DNA from: Thioploca sp.
GTDB taxonomy: Bacteria; Pseudomonadota; Gammaproteobacteria; Beggiatoales; Beggiatoaceae
Reading direction: 5' to 3'
Length of the DNA: 38,310 bases
NCBI GenBank assembly: GCA_012032555.1
Contig: JAAUSR010000051.1
Coordinates: 1-38,310, forward strand
The position numbers and the translations under genes are program-made. The notes below the pieces were generated by a model. That model ran no database searches. It was not told the origin of the DNA and was given only the letters and a program-made list of their open reading frames with translations. Positions 9,574 through 19,012 of the stretch are shown piece by piece; positions within the stretch are counted from its first letter, which is position 1; each line of letters starts with the position of its first letter.

Positions 9574-11274
9574 ATGGTGGATTTTTCATTAAAAAAGAAG
9601 TTGTTGCCTTCCTTAATGGCGGCAGCCTTAGTATCGGGCGTTACATTCACCGGTAATGCTCATGCTATTCATTTGGCAGAGGATGGCATTGGTCAAGTCC
9701 TATTAGGGCCACTTTACTTAGCCGATTTTGGTTATAAAACTAAAGTTGCTATTGTAAACACTAACTCAACTAAAGCAGTTAAAGCTAAAGTTGTTTTGCG
9801 TTCTTCGGTTGCTTCTACTGAGCTACTTGACTTTATTTGTTATCTTACTCCTGCGGACGTGTGTCGCTTTGAGATAAGAGAAGAGAATGGAAAAATCGTG
9901 ATGTATTCAGATGACGATTCCATTAAGAGTCCGGTATCTGATGAGGTAAAAGGCGTACCCGTAGTCGATTCTCTAGAAAGAACCAAAACGACTTTTGCTT
10001 CTATTCTTCCAGTGACTCAACCCTTATTTGTTCAAAATCTGGGTAGGAATGATACGTCAACAATGGGGCACATTGAAGTATTTGGTTTATATGCTGTTGA
10101 TGGTACTGTTGTTGGGCGTACCCAGAATGATAGACCGGTACCCGTTACAATCGAACGGGGTATGGCTAAATTTGCTTTGGCACAAATCTTTGATACGCCA
10201 CGTTATCTAGAAAATTATGATAATAGCCTCTATTATCATGGTACCACTTTGGAATACGATCGTGCTACTGAAAGTGGAACCCGAGATAATGATCCGAGTG
10301 AGCAAACTGAGCGGCTGATGGGTAGTCTTGCACCGTTGGCCTCGTTATCGATGAGTCGCATTCGTTCTACTGATCCCAGTTGGATCCAGTTAGTTGGTAA
10401 TGTGGAAATGGTCAGTAGTGTTGATCGGGTTGCTTATCGATTCCCGGCTTTAGCTGGTGCTATCGGGGATAATGTATCATTTCCTTATATGATACCGGCT
10501 GGGCTACATGCCACAGCGGCTCAATGGGATGGGTTAGTGGTAGCTAACCCTAGATGGGATGCTAATGCAGCTAACGAAACGGGTATTGGTGTCAACTTTG
10601 GTATTAATACCTTTGGTCTTCCAAACTACGATAAGACGGTTGAAATTGAGGCGGCTTTAGCAGCAACCAATTTACAACAAAGTTTTGAGGATGAGAGCAG
10701 TAGTAATCAAGATACCGGGTACCGTACCCGTTTATTAGTGACTTTCCCAACTCGGTATCGTCACAATCCGACAGTTGATCCGTGCGCAACTGGTGTGACC
10801 GGTAGTCAATTTAGCCCACCATTTCAACCTGATGGTGCAATGCTCTATAATTTAACGGCTTATAACAATTTTGAGGAAACCACTGTCACAACCGGTACAC
10901 CTTTCTCCGGTGGTCCAAGAGGTTGCCAAGATGATCCTAATACCCCACAGAATGAATGTGTCAATAAACTGGCAGAAGTGAATTATTTTATTCCTAAGTG
11001 GCCAACATCGAATATTGATGCGAATGGTAACCCAGCTACTGGGACGATTGATTTCCGTTCAGGGTGGTTTGATATGAATTTGGAAGCCAAAACGGACCCC
11101 AGCAATGGTTGTACGAGTTACTATCCCGGTGCACCAGTACTCTCTTTTACACATAAATATATCGAAACTAGTAATGGCTTTACTCAATCTTGGTTTGTGC
11201 CTACCGTTCATCAACCGGTTAGAAGTTGTGATAGTATGAGCGCAACAGATAGTTGTCCTTCTATGATGTGGTAA
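9574..11274 (+). CDS. Secreted protein of unknown function
   Basis: I do not recognise this 566-residue protein. It begins with a classical signal peptide: a KKK patch at residues 7-10, a hydrophobic stretch, and a cleavage site after AHA at about residue 31. The mature part begins IHLAEDGIGQVLLGPLYLAD and is beta-rich and acidic. Cysteines fall in an early pair (FICYLTPADVC) and in a C-terminal cluster, which suits disulfide bonds outside the cytoplasm. No membrane anchor, repeat or enzyme motif is visible. A strong ribosome binding site, a long leader with dyads, and a strong terminator just downstream suggest a well-expressed single-gene transcript. A surface or sheath component is possible but unproven. 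Confidence 0.8.
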   Translation: MVDFSLKKKLLPSLMAAALVSGVTFTGNAHAIHLAEDGIGQVLLGPLYLADFGYKTKVAIVNTNSTKAVKAKVVLRSSVASTELLDFICYLTPADVCRFEIREENGKIVMYSDDDSIKSPVSDEVKGVPVVDSLERTKTTFASILPVTQPLFVQNLGRNDTSTMGHIEVFGLYAVDGTVVGRTQNDRPVPVTIERGMAKFALAQIFDTPRYLENYDNSLYYHGTTLEYDRATESGTRDNDPSEQTERLMGSLAPLASLSMSRIRSTDPSWIQLVGNVEMVSSVDRVAYRFPALAGAIGDNVSFPYMIPAGLHATAAQWDGLVVANPRWDANAANETGIGVNFGINTFGLPNYDKTVEIEAALAATNLQQSFEDESSSNQDTGYRTRLLVTFPTRYRHNPTVDPCATGVTGSQFSPPFQPDGAMLYNLTAYNNFEETTVTTGTPFSGGPRGCQDDPNTPQNECVNKLAEVNYFIPKWPTSNIDANGNPATGTIDFRSGWFDMNLEAKTDPSNGCTSYYPGAPVLSFTHKYIETSNGFTQSWFVPTVHQPVRSCDSMSATDSCPSMMW

Positions 11275-11323
11275 TTTTAGCTACGGCTTTAGCCAATTTT
11301 ATATAGAATAACCTCATTTAAAT

Positions 11324-11364
11324 ATACCTACTCCATTAAGTAAAAAATGGGGTAGGTATTTTTT
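11324..11364 (+). terminator. Rho-independent terminator
   Basis: A 14-bp stem (arms 11324-11337 and 11346-11359, one T-G pair) with loop AAGTAAAA is followed by TTTTT. It ends the transcript of the secreted protein at 9574. The interval from here to 11557 shows no gene. Confidence 0.9.
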
Positions 11365-11557
11365 ATGTCTCTAGATTTTAAGATTTCTCCGAAAAAATTC
11401 GCATCTGGCAAGTCATAATAAATATCAAGTAAGTGTAAAAGCAGTAGGATATAATACTAAATATCAGCTTGGTCTTTTTGGTCGATAGATAGAGATGCTA
11501 TTTCATGCTAATAGTATTAACTATAAATAAGGCCAGTATTATAACCAGAGGATTTTT

Positions 11558-13705
11558 ATGATAAAAAATTATGTTAAACCCCTTTATCAGCGTGGACTGG
11601 TGAGCAGAATTTTTACTCGACCTCAATTAAACCATTTAATCTTAATATTAATGTGGTTTTTATTACGAGATGCCACCGCCTGGAATTTTACTTCTCAATT
11701 ATCTATCAGTGCTCAAAATTACCCTCAAGTTCCGGCGGATGTGACTCGACAGATTGTTACGGTGGCTCATTCGGTTACCAATGGAATCCCACGAGGGCAA
11801 ACATTTCGTTTGCAAGTACTTGCTCCACCTGGGGTAACTACCGTTGCTATCACTGCTCAATCCAATAATTGGCAGTGTGCACCGGATTCAGTAACTGGCT
11901 CACCTAGCCCACTTCGTTGCCCCATTATGGGCGGATTTGATCATAATCCCGGGGAATTTTGTAATCAAAACCCTTCTGCTAGCAAACCAACACCTTGTGG
12001 TAATGGAACCTTTGTTTATCCTCAAGATTTACATACCGTGACAGCAAGGTTAAGTGATATTTTATACCCAACTGAATCGACTTCACCTGATGTCACTACA
12101 GAACCACGTTATGTTTATTTTGTGTTGTACCAACAACCACAAGCGAACAGCGATTTTTACTTTGGCAGTAATTTAGGCATTACCTTTGGTATATCAGACG
12201 TTCAAAGCTATACACAATGGCGTGATGCTAGACCTTGGGCCGGTGGTCCACTAGAAAATTCTCTTGATGGCATTGGAGAAGTTATTGCGCCTAGTAATGA
12301 ATTTACGCTAACTATTATCTCCGCAACTAATGGCTCGGTAACGAGTAATCCAGCTGGTATTCAATGTGGTGGTACGATGGGTACTGCAAATTGTAACGCT
12401 ACTTATATCGCTAATACCTTAGTCACTTTAACGGCAATTGCTCAATCTGGTTCTCGCTTTGTTAATTGGAGTAATGGTTGTGGGGGTACAGATAACGTAA
12501 CCTCGTTAACTATGAATAGTAATAAAATTTGTAGCGCTACCTTTGAAAAGATACCGGAAAATCCACCTGAAATTGAATTATTTGATGGTGGAAATCACTT
12601 AAGTGATGGTTCACCAACTCCGATTCAATTTGGTTCTACTACAGCGGGTAACCCCGTAACTAAAACGCTTACTATCCAAAATATCGGTACCGGTAATCTT
12701 AATTTGACTAATTTAACCCTACCAACGGGGTTCAGCTTAATTGGTAATTTACCGAGTCTTATTCCAACTAATAGTTCTATCTTAATTACCATACGATTTG
12801 ACGCAACAGCATTAGGTACTTATAACGGTAATTTAAAGATTAATAATAACGATGCAGATGAAAATCCTTTTGATTTGGTTATTGAAGGAACAGTGGTTGA
12901 GTTTGATAAATTTAATCTTAACGAAGGCAAACAAGAATTTGGAAATCAAGGCACTTCGTTTTTTTCAGATAAAGTAAAAATTGTGGTGACAGCCAATTTG
13001 GAAAATGAAAACGGTGTGTTCGAACCGTTAACTCGAGAAGATCAATTGAAAGTAACGGCTAATCGTTCAGTGGATATTAACGCTATTATTACACCCGATC
13101 CAATTCATCAATTTATTGATATTGTAGTAGTGGCGGGTTGGGATAATCAACAGCAAACCTATTGGTATCAAAAAACACCAACATCAACGCTGCTTGATAA
13201 TACCGGTTGGGTAGAATGGACGCCTGACTTATCTAAACTCCATGTTATTCCTTACGGTACTTATACCGGTAGAGAAAGTTATCCCGTTAATGTATTTACT
13301 GGTAAACTAGTGCCTCCTCTAATTGAAGGTTTTGGTCAGGCTAAACAAGTTAATTTCTTTATTGGCTATGGTATTTGGGTAGCAGCAACCAGTCCGGCTG
13401 ATCCACCAGAAGGGAAATTTATTTATGTCGTAAGTCAGCCGATTACTTTTCAATTACCCGTTCCATTAACGCCAGAAGTGATGGAAATTAAAGTGAATGA
13501 ATTTAAAGTGGTTAGTCCACAAGCGGGTAGCGAAGGAAAAATAACTTCTTGTCAGATAAGTGATAAAGAAATTGCTACGGTTTCTTTTGATAATAACAGT
13601 TTTGCTTGTGGTCTATTCGGTTTAAAACGGGGTAGTACACTTCTAACTATTCAGGGTACTGATCCTAATAGTACTGCTGTAACGACTATCAATGTTGTAG
13701 AGTAA
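11558..13705 (+). CDS. Multidomain secreted surface protein (InlB-type repeat, ASH-like, shared C-terminal module, Ig-like)
   Basis: A ribosome binding site AGAGGA at 11547-11552 precedes the ATG. An N-terminal hydrophobic segment (residues ~24-42) is a probable signal peptide. Residues ~248-331 match a divergent InlB B-repeat (FTLTIISATNGSVTSNPAG and RFVNWSNGCGG). Residues ~335-448 look like an ASPM/SPD-2/Hydin-type beta-sandwich (FGSTTAGNPVTKTLTIQNIG, GNLKINNNDADENPF). Residues ~450-630 form a module that recurs at the end of the giant protein at 20108-28416 (V-x-I then a WW/YW region, G-x-L, FFIGYGIWV). A final Ig-like domain covers ~636-715. No catalytic motif is seen. It is probably an exported structural or adhesive protein. 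Confidence 0.83.
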   Translation: MIKNYVKPLYQRGLVSRIFTRPQLNHLILILMWFLLRDATAWNFTSQLSISAQNYPQVPADVTRQIVTVAHSVTNGIPRGQTFRLQVLAPPGVTTVAITAQSNNWQCAPDSVTGSPSPLRCPIMGGFDHNPGEFCNQNPSASKPTPCGNGTFVYPQDLHTVTARLSDILYPTESTSPDVTTEPRYVYFVLYQQPQANSDFYFGSNLGITFGISDVQSYTQWRDARPWAGGPLENSLDGIGEVIAPSNEFTLTIISATNGSVTSNPAGIQCGGTMGTANCNATYIANTLVTLTAIAQSGSRFVNWSNGCGGTDNVTSLTMNSNKICSATFEKIPENPPEIELFDGGNHLSDGSPTPIQFGSTTAGNPVTKTLTIQNIGTGNLNLTNLTLPTGFSLIGNLPSLIPTNSSILITIRFDATALGTYNGNLKINNNDADENPFDLVIEGTVVEFDKFNLNEGKQEFGNQGTSFFSDKVKIVVTANLENENGVFEPLTREDQLKVTANRSVDINAIITPDPIHQFIDIVVVAGWDNQQQTYWYQKTPTSTLLDNTGWVEWTPDLSKLHVIPYGTYTGRESYPVNVFTGKLVPPLIEGFGQAKQVNFFIGYGIWVAATSPADPPEGKFIYVVSQPITFQLPVPLTPEVMEIKVNEFKVVSPQAGSEGKITSCQISDKEIATVSFDNNSFACGLFGLKRGSTLLTIQGTDPNSTAVTTINVVE

Positions 13706-13716
13706 CTCATTTGAGT

Positions 13717-13746
13717 CTAAGCGGGAAATCATTGTTTCTCGCTTAG
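13717..13746 (+). terminator. Hairpin just after a stop codon, without T-tract
   Basis: A 12-bp stem (arms 13717-13728 and 13735-13746, one G-T pair) with a 6-base loop begins 12 bases after the preceding stop. No T-run follows, so termination may be partial or it may protect the 3' end. Confidence 0.5.
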
Positions 13747-13766
13747 CTGTCACCGGATTGAAAATA

Positions 13767-14504
13767 ATGCGAGTAGAACAAGTATTTGCTTCCCTCAATA
13801 GCTTTATTCCACCAACGGATTGGCAAGGTACTCTTTTTTTGCTTCCCCAAGCAGCAATGCACTCTATTTATCATTTTATTGTAGATAATAAACTGCATAA
13901 CTGCATTGAATTAGGTACCGGTTTTGGAGCAACTTCTTGCGTGATGGGCGCGGCAGTTGATGCTTTGAATGGTGGTCGTGTCATTACCGTCGATAAATAT
14001 TTACACCAACCAATCAATGTTAAAGTGCTAATGCAGCAGGTGGGATTGAGTGAAAACTGTATTGATGTCGTTGTTGATGAATTGGGTTACAATTGGTATC
14101 TTCCCGAGTTAATTCGTCAGCAAACCCATGATGGTGTCTGTCAACCATTATTTGATTTTTGTTTATTGGACGGTGCTCATGAATGGGAACCAGATGCGTT
14201 AGCTTTTTTCATGGTAGCTAGATTGTTGAAACCCGGTGGTTGGATAGCGATTGATGACATCAATTACTATTTTCGGATTATGCCCAGTTGGCGAGAAACG
14301 CATGGTCATTATACTGATAAAGAATTAGATACTTTTCAAATGAAAATGGTTTATGAACTAGCTGTTCAACAACATCCCGATTTTGAGAATTTTCACTTAA
14401 CTCATGAAGGTCGAATTGGCTGGGCACAAAAGAAGCATCAATCCTCACCAGCTTCTCTGACTGCCCGATTGGGTTTAAATAAACGATTATTTCGACGTAA
14501 ATAA
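13767..14504 (+). CDS. Class I SAM-dependent methyltransferase
   Basis: The protein has the Rossmann methyltransferase hallmarks: motif I IELGTGFGATSCVMG, the acidic end of strand 2 (VITVDKYL), motif IV FDFCLLDGAHEWEPD, and KPGGWIAIDDINYYF. The arrangement resembles the Methyltransf_24 group often found with polysaccharide or cell-surface genes. ATG 13767 is preferred; an in-frame TTG at 13758 would add three residues. No clear ribosome binding site precedes either start. About 246 residues, no membrane segment. Its substrate is unknown; position between secreted-protein and SGNH genes suggests a surface glycan or its precursor. Confidence 0.85.
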   Translation: MRVEQVFASLNSFIPPTDWQGTLFLLPQAAMHSIYHFIVDNKLHNCIELGTGFGATSCVMGAAVDALNGGRVITVDKYLHQPINVKVLMQQVGLSENCIDVVVDELGYNWYLPELIRQQTHDGVCQPLFDFCLLDGAHEWEPDALAFFMVARLLKPGGWIAIDDINYYFRIMPSWRETHGHYTDKELDTFQMKMVYELAVQQHPDFENFHLTHEGRIGWAQKKHQSSPASLTARLGLNKRLFRRK

Positions 14505-14526
14505 GTCAGATTATGTTTTGCAAACT

Positions 14527-15753
14527 ATGGCGATAACCTCATCTTTTTCAACTCAGCGGCAACTGTTACTTCATCTGTTGATGTCGCTTATGACCTTGAT
14601 ATTTTTATTATTTATAGGTGAATTAATCGCACGTGTCTGGGTTATTCCTCAAAGTATTCCGCCACCACCGCCACCGAGTATAATCGATCCTTATCAACCT
14701 AATCCTTACATTGTTAGAATGCGTCCCTATCTTTACTTCCATATTCCGCATTCAAAGTACATACAAGCCCGTTCTAGCTATCAAGTGAATTACGAAATCA
14801 ATCGTTTGGGATTCCGTGGTCCAGAAATCTCACCTCAACCGGAAACTGGCTTAAAACGACTAGTTACGATAGGTGATTCTATCACTGAAGGACATGGTAA
14901 TCCATTTAACAAGACGTTCTCTTTTGTATTAGGTGAAAGCCTGCGACCTCACCAGTGGGAAGTGATTAATATGGGCGTACAAGGTGCTAGCCCGCTCTAT
15001 TATGCAGTTAATTTGAAACGTTATTTAGCGGTGCAGCCCGACGCGATATTAATAGTGATTTTTGAAAATGATCTGGCGGATGATCGAACCAGTGAATCAG
15101 TGTTCTTTACACTCCCGGTTTTGGATGATGAAACCGCGTTGCTGATGAAAACCACCACTCAAAACTTTTTTACGCAATGGCGACTTTATACTTTACTCCA
15201 TCGTGGCTGGCGTCACTGGGTCCATTCAGCGGCAGAAAAAATTATTGCCCAAAACCAAGTGAATGTCTATACTCCAACAGAACAACAGGCTATCCAGGTA
15301 TTTGAGGAACAACAAACTCAATTGAATGCCTTAAAAATGCGCCCGAAACATCTGGTTGCCCCGGCAGTATTTGATAAACAATGGGGAATGAGTCAAGCTT
15401 ATTTGGATTATGTGGTGGATGCTTGTCGCCAACAGGGTATTACTGTTATGATAGCTAATATTTCTATTACTGGACAAGAACCGGATCTCAATCCTGCTTA
15501 TAGTGAACATGCTCGGTTGTTAGATGAACATATCTCATCATGGGCTAAGGGAAGACAACTACCCTTTTTGTCACTGTTACCAACCATGACTCAGATAGTC
15601 AAACAGTATCAGCCATTTCATTCACAAGTGGTGATTGCCGACGATGGTCACCCAACCTCACTAACACATACCTTAATCGCTGGCGCTTTACAAGCTTGGG
15701 TCATAGACAATCTACCTCATCCGGCAAAAGTTTTCCAGCCGCAATTGAAGTAA
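14527..15753 (+). CDS. Membrane-anchored SGNH/GDSL-type hydrolase (second copy)
   Basis: This is a distant paralogue of the protein at 6031. It has one N-terminal membrane segment (residues ~15-34), a Pro-rich linker (PPPPPP), the shared LGFRGPE motif, block I GDSITEGHGNP (Ser118 from this start), and near the C-terminus ADDGHPTSLTH, a proper DxxH. All catalytic blocks are therefore present, unlike the first copy. An in-frame TTG at 14518 could add three residues, but ATG 14527 is the likelier start. Probable periplasmic O-acyl transfer or esterase activity on exported glycans (family-based inference). Confidence 0.82.
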   Translation: MAITSSFSTQRQLLLHLLMSLMTLIFLLFIGELIARVWVIPQSIPPPPPPSIIDPYQPNPYIVRMRPYLYFHIPHSKYIQARSSYQVNYEINRLGFRGPEISPQPETGLKRLVTIGDSITEGHGNPFNKTFSFVLGESLRPHQWEVINMGVQGASPLYYAVNLKRYLAVQPDAILIVIFENDLADDRTSESVFFTLPVLDDETALLMKTTTQNFFTQWRLYTLLHRGWRHWVHSAAEKIIAQNQVNVYTPTEQQAIQVFEEQQTQLNALKMRPKHLVAPAVFDKQWGMSQAYLDYVVDACRQQGITVMIANISITGQEPDLNPAYSEHARLLDEHISSWAKGRQLPFLSLLPTMTQIVKQYQPFHSQVVIADDGHPTSLTHTLIAGALQAWVIDNLPHPAKVFQPQLK

Positions 15754-15794
15754 TTGCACTTTCTCGCTAAAAGTCTGGTCATCCGCTCTTGACA

Positions 15795-15823
15795 TTGCGA
15801 TTGTCGTATGGGCGTTCTATTAT
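15795..15823 (+). promoter_or_regulatory. Candidate sigma-70-type promoter
   Basis: TTGCGA (15795-15800), a 17-base spacer, and TATTAT (15818-15823) lie 27 bases before the ADP-ribosylglycohydrolase start. AGAGG at 15834-15838 serves as ribosome binding site. Confidence 0.4.
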
Positions 15824-15849
15824 AAACTCTACCAGAGGTACTATTAAAA

Positions 15850-16638
15850 ATGATAGGCGCAATCGCCGGTGACATTATTGGTTCTGTTTATGAGGATTAC
15901 CAATATAAAGCAAAAGATTTTCCACTGTTTTCAAGAAAATCCACTTTTACCGATGATACCGTATTAACCATTGCCTTAGCAGATAGCATCTTAAACGGTA
16001 TTCCCTATGTTTATCAACTTAAAGAATACTACCGACGTTACCCTATGGCTGGCTATGGCGGTCATTTTTCAGCTTGGGCTGAATCAGATAGCTCCGAACC
16101 TTATTATAGTTGGGGCAACGGCTCAGCGATGCGGGTAAGCCCGATTGGCTTCGCTTACGATGATTTAAAAACCGTTTTGATAACTGCTGAAAAAAGTGCT
16201 GAAGTCACTCACAATCATCCAGAAGGTATTAAGGGCGCCCAAGCAATAGCAGCAGCCATCTTCCTGGCAAAAATAAGTAAAGATAAACTGGCTATCAAGA
16301 AATATATTGAGAATCAGTTTGGATATAATTTGAATATTTCTTTGGATGAGATCAGACCTACTTATGAATTTGATGTATCTTGCCAAGGATCAGTACCACC
16401 AGCCATTATTGCTTTTTTAGAAGCAGCAGATTACGAAGATACCATCAGAAACGCAGTTTCTCTCGGTGGTGATAGTGACACTATCGCTTGTATGGCAGGG
16501 GGAATTGCTGAAGCTTTTTATGGTGAAATTCCCGAATTGATTAAAGCAAAGGTTTTTGAAATATTAGATCCGCCTTTAGCAGTGGTTGTCCATCAGTTCA
16601 ACCAAATTTATGGTAGCGATTATCGGATGCGGTGTTGA
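15850..16638 (+). CDS. ADP-ribosylglycohydrolase family protein
   Basis: The protein (262 residues) carries the family's metal-binding signatures: an N-terminal GAIAGDIIGSVYE, the TDDT motif near residue 36, HNHPEGIKGAQA, and the C-terminal GGDSDTIACMAGGIAEA. These residues bind two Mg ions and remove ADP-ribose from modified targets. The family includes DraG, which reactivates nitrogenase reductase, but no draT or nif gene lies nearby, so the target is open. No signal peptide or membrane segment is seen. It has its own likely promoter and sits between unrelated genes. Confidence 0.93.
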   Translation: MIGAIAGDIIGSVYEDYQYKAKDFPLFSRKSTFTDDTVLTIALADSILNGIPYVYQLKEYYRRYPMAGYGGHFSAWAESDSSEPYYSWGNGSAMRVSPIGFAYDDLKTVLITAEKSAEVTHNHPEGIKGAQAIAAAIFLAKISKDKLAIKKYIENQFGYNLNISLDEIRPTYEFDVSCQGSVPPAIIAFLEAADYEDTIRNAVSLGGDSDTIACMAGGIAEAFYGEIPELIKAKVFEILDPPLAVVVHQFNQIYGSDYRMRC

Positions 16639-16692
16639 AATTTTTTCACATCAATGGTGCAAACGACCTGATAACGTAACTACCTAATCTAG

Positions 16693-16746
16693 CTAAAAGG
16701 GAGATTTCGTCTAAAAGGGAGATTTCGTCTAAAAGGGAGATTTCGT
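16693..16746 (+). repeat. Three perfect tandem copies of an 18-base unit
   Basis: The unit CTAAAAGGGAGATTTCGT is repeated exactly three times between the glycohydrolase and the pilus ATPase gene. The period is six codons, but no start codon or ribosome binding site puts it in an open frame. The rest of 16639-16919 shows no gene. Confidence 0.95.
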
Positions 16747-16919
16747 CTTATTTTTATTTAGCCATCAGTTACTCAATCACATTCCATTCGTTTTTATTTC
16801 TGGTATTCTTGGTGAAATGAAACTATCTGCTTTTCTCGCCAACCGAGAAAGTGACCGGTTTCTCGTACTTTCAAGTCTATTCATGGTCAGATTATCTATT
16901 GTCATAGAGATAAATTGAT

Positions 16920-18626
16920 ATGGGCGCATTAAGCAAACCAGCTCACCGGCTCGGTGATATTTTGCTAGAACAACATATTATCACGTCAGACCAACTTAAA
17001 ATTGCACTAATCGAGCAGAAAAAAAATCATCAACAATTAGGTAAAATTTTAATTAGTTTAGGCTTTGTTTCTGAAGCGGTCATTCGGGATTTAATGAGTG
17101 AGTCGCTGGGACAAACCAGTGTCGACTTATCTAAACTGGTAGTTGATCATGAAGCTATCCGATTAGTTCCTAAGCATTTAGCCGAACGTTATACCTTACT
17201 GCCCATTAATTTTGATAAAACGACTAACCAGCTGGCTGTCGCGATGGCAGATGTGTTTAATGTATTAGCTCTCGATCAGTTAGCTTTGGCACTCGGTGGT
17301 CGTATCAAAGTTGAACCGGTGTTGGCTGGTGAAGCGGAAATTATCAATGCTATTGATAACTGGTATGGTTTTGATTTATCCATTGATGGCATTTTAAATG
17401 AGATCGAAACGGGAGAAGTTGATTACCAAAGTCTAGCGATTAGTCGAGATGAATACAGTCAACCCTTAGTTAGATTAGTTGATGCTTTACTCTCTGATGC
17501 AGTTAAGCGAGGTGCTTCGGATATCCATTTTGAACCAGAAAAAGGCTTTTTGCGAGTACGTTACCGCATTGATGGTGTGTTGCAACAAGTTCGGAGTTTA
17601 CATAAAAATTATTGGTCGGCTATTGTAGTTCGTCTTAAAGTCATGAGTAACTTAAATATTGCCGAAACCCGTATCCCACAAGATGGTCGCATGTCATTAA
17701 CTTTAGGGGGACGTCCTATCGACTTTCGGGTGTCAGCTCAACCCACTGTTTATGGAGAAAATATTGTACTGCGGATACTCGATAGTCAACGCGGTATTAT
17801 GACTTTAGAACAGTTAGGTTTGTTAGAAGAAAATTTAATGGCGTTAAAATTAATGATAGCGCGTCCTGAAGGCGTTATTTTAATCACCGGACCCACCGGA
17901 AGCGGTAAAACAACTACTTTATATTCTTTACTACAACATCTCAATACTGAAGAAGTCAACATTATGACTTTGGAAGATCCGGTTGAATATGTTTTAGGAC
18001 AAGTGCGACAAACAGCGGTTAATGAAGCGGTTAAATTAGATTTTGCTACTGGAATTCGTTCCATGATGCGCCAAGATCCCGATATTATCTTAGTGGGAGA
18101 AATTCGAGATGTTGATACCGCACAAATGGCTTTCCGCGCAGCCATGACTGGACATCAAGTTTATTCGACTTTACATACTAATTCAGCGATTGGCGCTATT
18201 CCTCGGTTATTAGATATTGGAATTTTGCCCGATATCATGGCAGAAAATATTATTGGTATTGTTGGACAACGCTTAGTACGCAAGTTATGTTTAAATTGTA
18301 AAACGGCTTATTTACCCAGTGATATGCATCAAATGTTATTAGATTTAAAAGAACAACAATCCGTCACGCTATATCTATCCAATGGTTGTGAACCTTGTGG
18401 ACATCGGGGTTATAGGGGACGTTTAGCTTTAATGGAGATTTTTCGCTTAGATGAATCAGTACAGGATCTGATTGCACACCGTGCGACAACTTATGATATT
18501 AGACAACATGCTCAACGGATGGGATTTCGCAATTTAGCACAAGATGGGATTCGGCGGGTATTAGAAGGAATTACCAGTTTAGAAGAAATTTCTCGGGTGG
18601 TTGATTTAACGAGTCGTCTGAATTGA
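16920..18626 (+). CDS. PilB/GspE/MshE-type assembly ATPase
   Basis: This cytoplasmic hexameric ATPase would drive pilus extension or type II secretion. An N-terminal MshEN-type domain (LGDILLEQHIITSDQL, LGKILISLGFVSEAVI) spans roughly residues 10-150. The core holds RGASDIHFEPEKGFLRVRYR, Walker A GPTGSGKTTTLYSLL (~324), an Asp box and LEDPVEYVLGQVRQ, Walker B DIILVGEIRDVDTA, and the His box GHQVYSTLHTN. A four-Cys zinc site follows (CLNC at ~457 and CEPC at ~491). Length 568 is normal. Because an MshL-type secretin and an ExeA/MshM-like ATPase occur 15-20 kb away, MshE is the best fit, but PilB or GspE cannot be excluded. No partner gene is adjacent. Confidence 0.93.
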   Translation: MGALSKPAHRLGDILLEQHIITSDQLKIALIEQKKNHQQLGKILISLGFVSEAVIRDLMSESLGQTSVDLSKLVVDHEAIRLVPKHLAERYTLLPINFDKTTNQLAVAMADVFNVLALDQLALALGGRIKVEPVLAGEAEIINAIDNWYGFDLSIDGILNEIETGEVDYQSLAISRDEYSQPLVRLVDALLSDAVKRGASDIHFEPEKGFLRVRYRIDGVLQQVRSLHKNYWSAIVVRLKVMSNLNIAETRIPQDGRMSLTLGGRPIDFRVSAQPTVYGENIVLRILDSQRGIMTLEQLGLLEENLMALKLMIARPEGVILITGPTGSGKTTTLYSLLQHLNTEEVNIMTLEDPVEYVLGQVRQTAVNEAVKLDFATGIRSMMRQDPDIILVGEIRDVDTAQMAFRAAMTGHQVYSTLHTNSAIGAIPRLLDIGILPDIMAENIIGIVGQRLVRKLCLNCKTAYLPSDMHQMLLDLKEQQSVTLYLSNGCEPCGHRGYRGRLALMEIFRLDESVQDLIAHRATTYDIRQHAQRMGFRNLAQDGIRRVLEGITSLEEISRVVDLTSRLN

Positions 18627-18682
18627 AGTGAACCGATTAGTGGTGTATGACATTTCACTTGATACACAGAATATCAAAGTAG

Positions 18683-18710
18683 GGTGGGCAAAAACGAAGC
18701 GTTGCTCACC
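18683..18710. repeat. Short palindrome, GGTGGGCAA type
   Basis: GGTGGGCAA at 18683-18691 pairs with TTGCTCACC at 18702-18710 (one G-T pair). It lies downstream of the pilus ATPase stop. Confidence 0.6.
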
Positions 18711-18796
18711 ATTAAAAAGGAGGATGAGGAGAAATAACACCTCAAATATCAGATTGATTTTGCTTAGATATTTAACTTAACATTAATATGAGCGAT

Positions 18797-18892
18797 TTAT
18801 GAGCACTTATGAGCACTTTGGGTCGCTATCTTTTTTATTATATTGATATCTAATTACAATATAATTAGTATAACTATTGCCCTGGATAACCG
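18797..18892 (+). repeat. Dispersed repeat, copy 1
   Basis: Two perfect units of TTATGAGCAC, then an AT-rich stretch with TTGATA, 20 bases, TATAAC, and TATTGCCCTGGATAACCG. The same layout recurs at 19828-19912 about 1,020 bases away. Confidence 0.65.
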
Positions 18893-18926
18893 TAGCACCG
18901 TCAGTTAGGTTAGACGAGACGAGTAG

Positions 18927-18951
18927 GCTGGGTTGAGGAACGAAACCCAGC
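18927..18951. repeat. Short palindrome, GCTGGGTT type
   Basis: Perfect 8-bp arms GCTGGGTT and AACCCAGC around a 9-base loop. Confidence 0.75.
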
Positions 18952-19012
18952 TTATTCAAGATAAACACCAATCACCTTTTTATTATTTATAGCCCGTAGG
19001 TTGGACTGAAGT

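Noticed and set aside
18627-19012. A toxin gene next to the ribbon-helix-helix antitoxin
   Set aside because: No open frame with toxin motifs on either strand; the space is filled by repeats.
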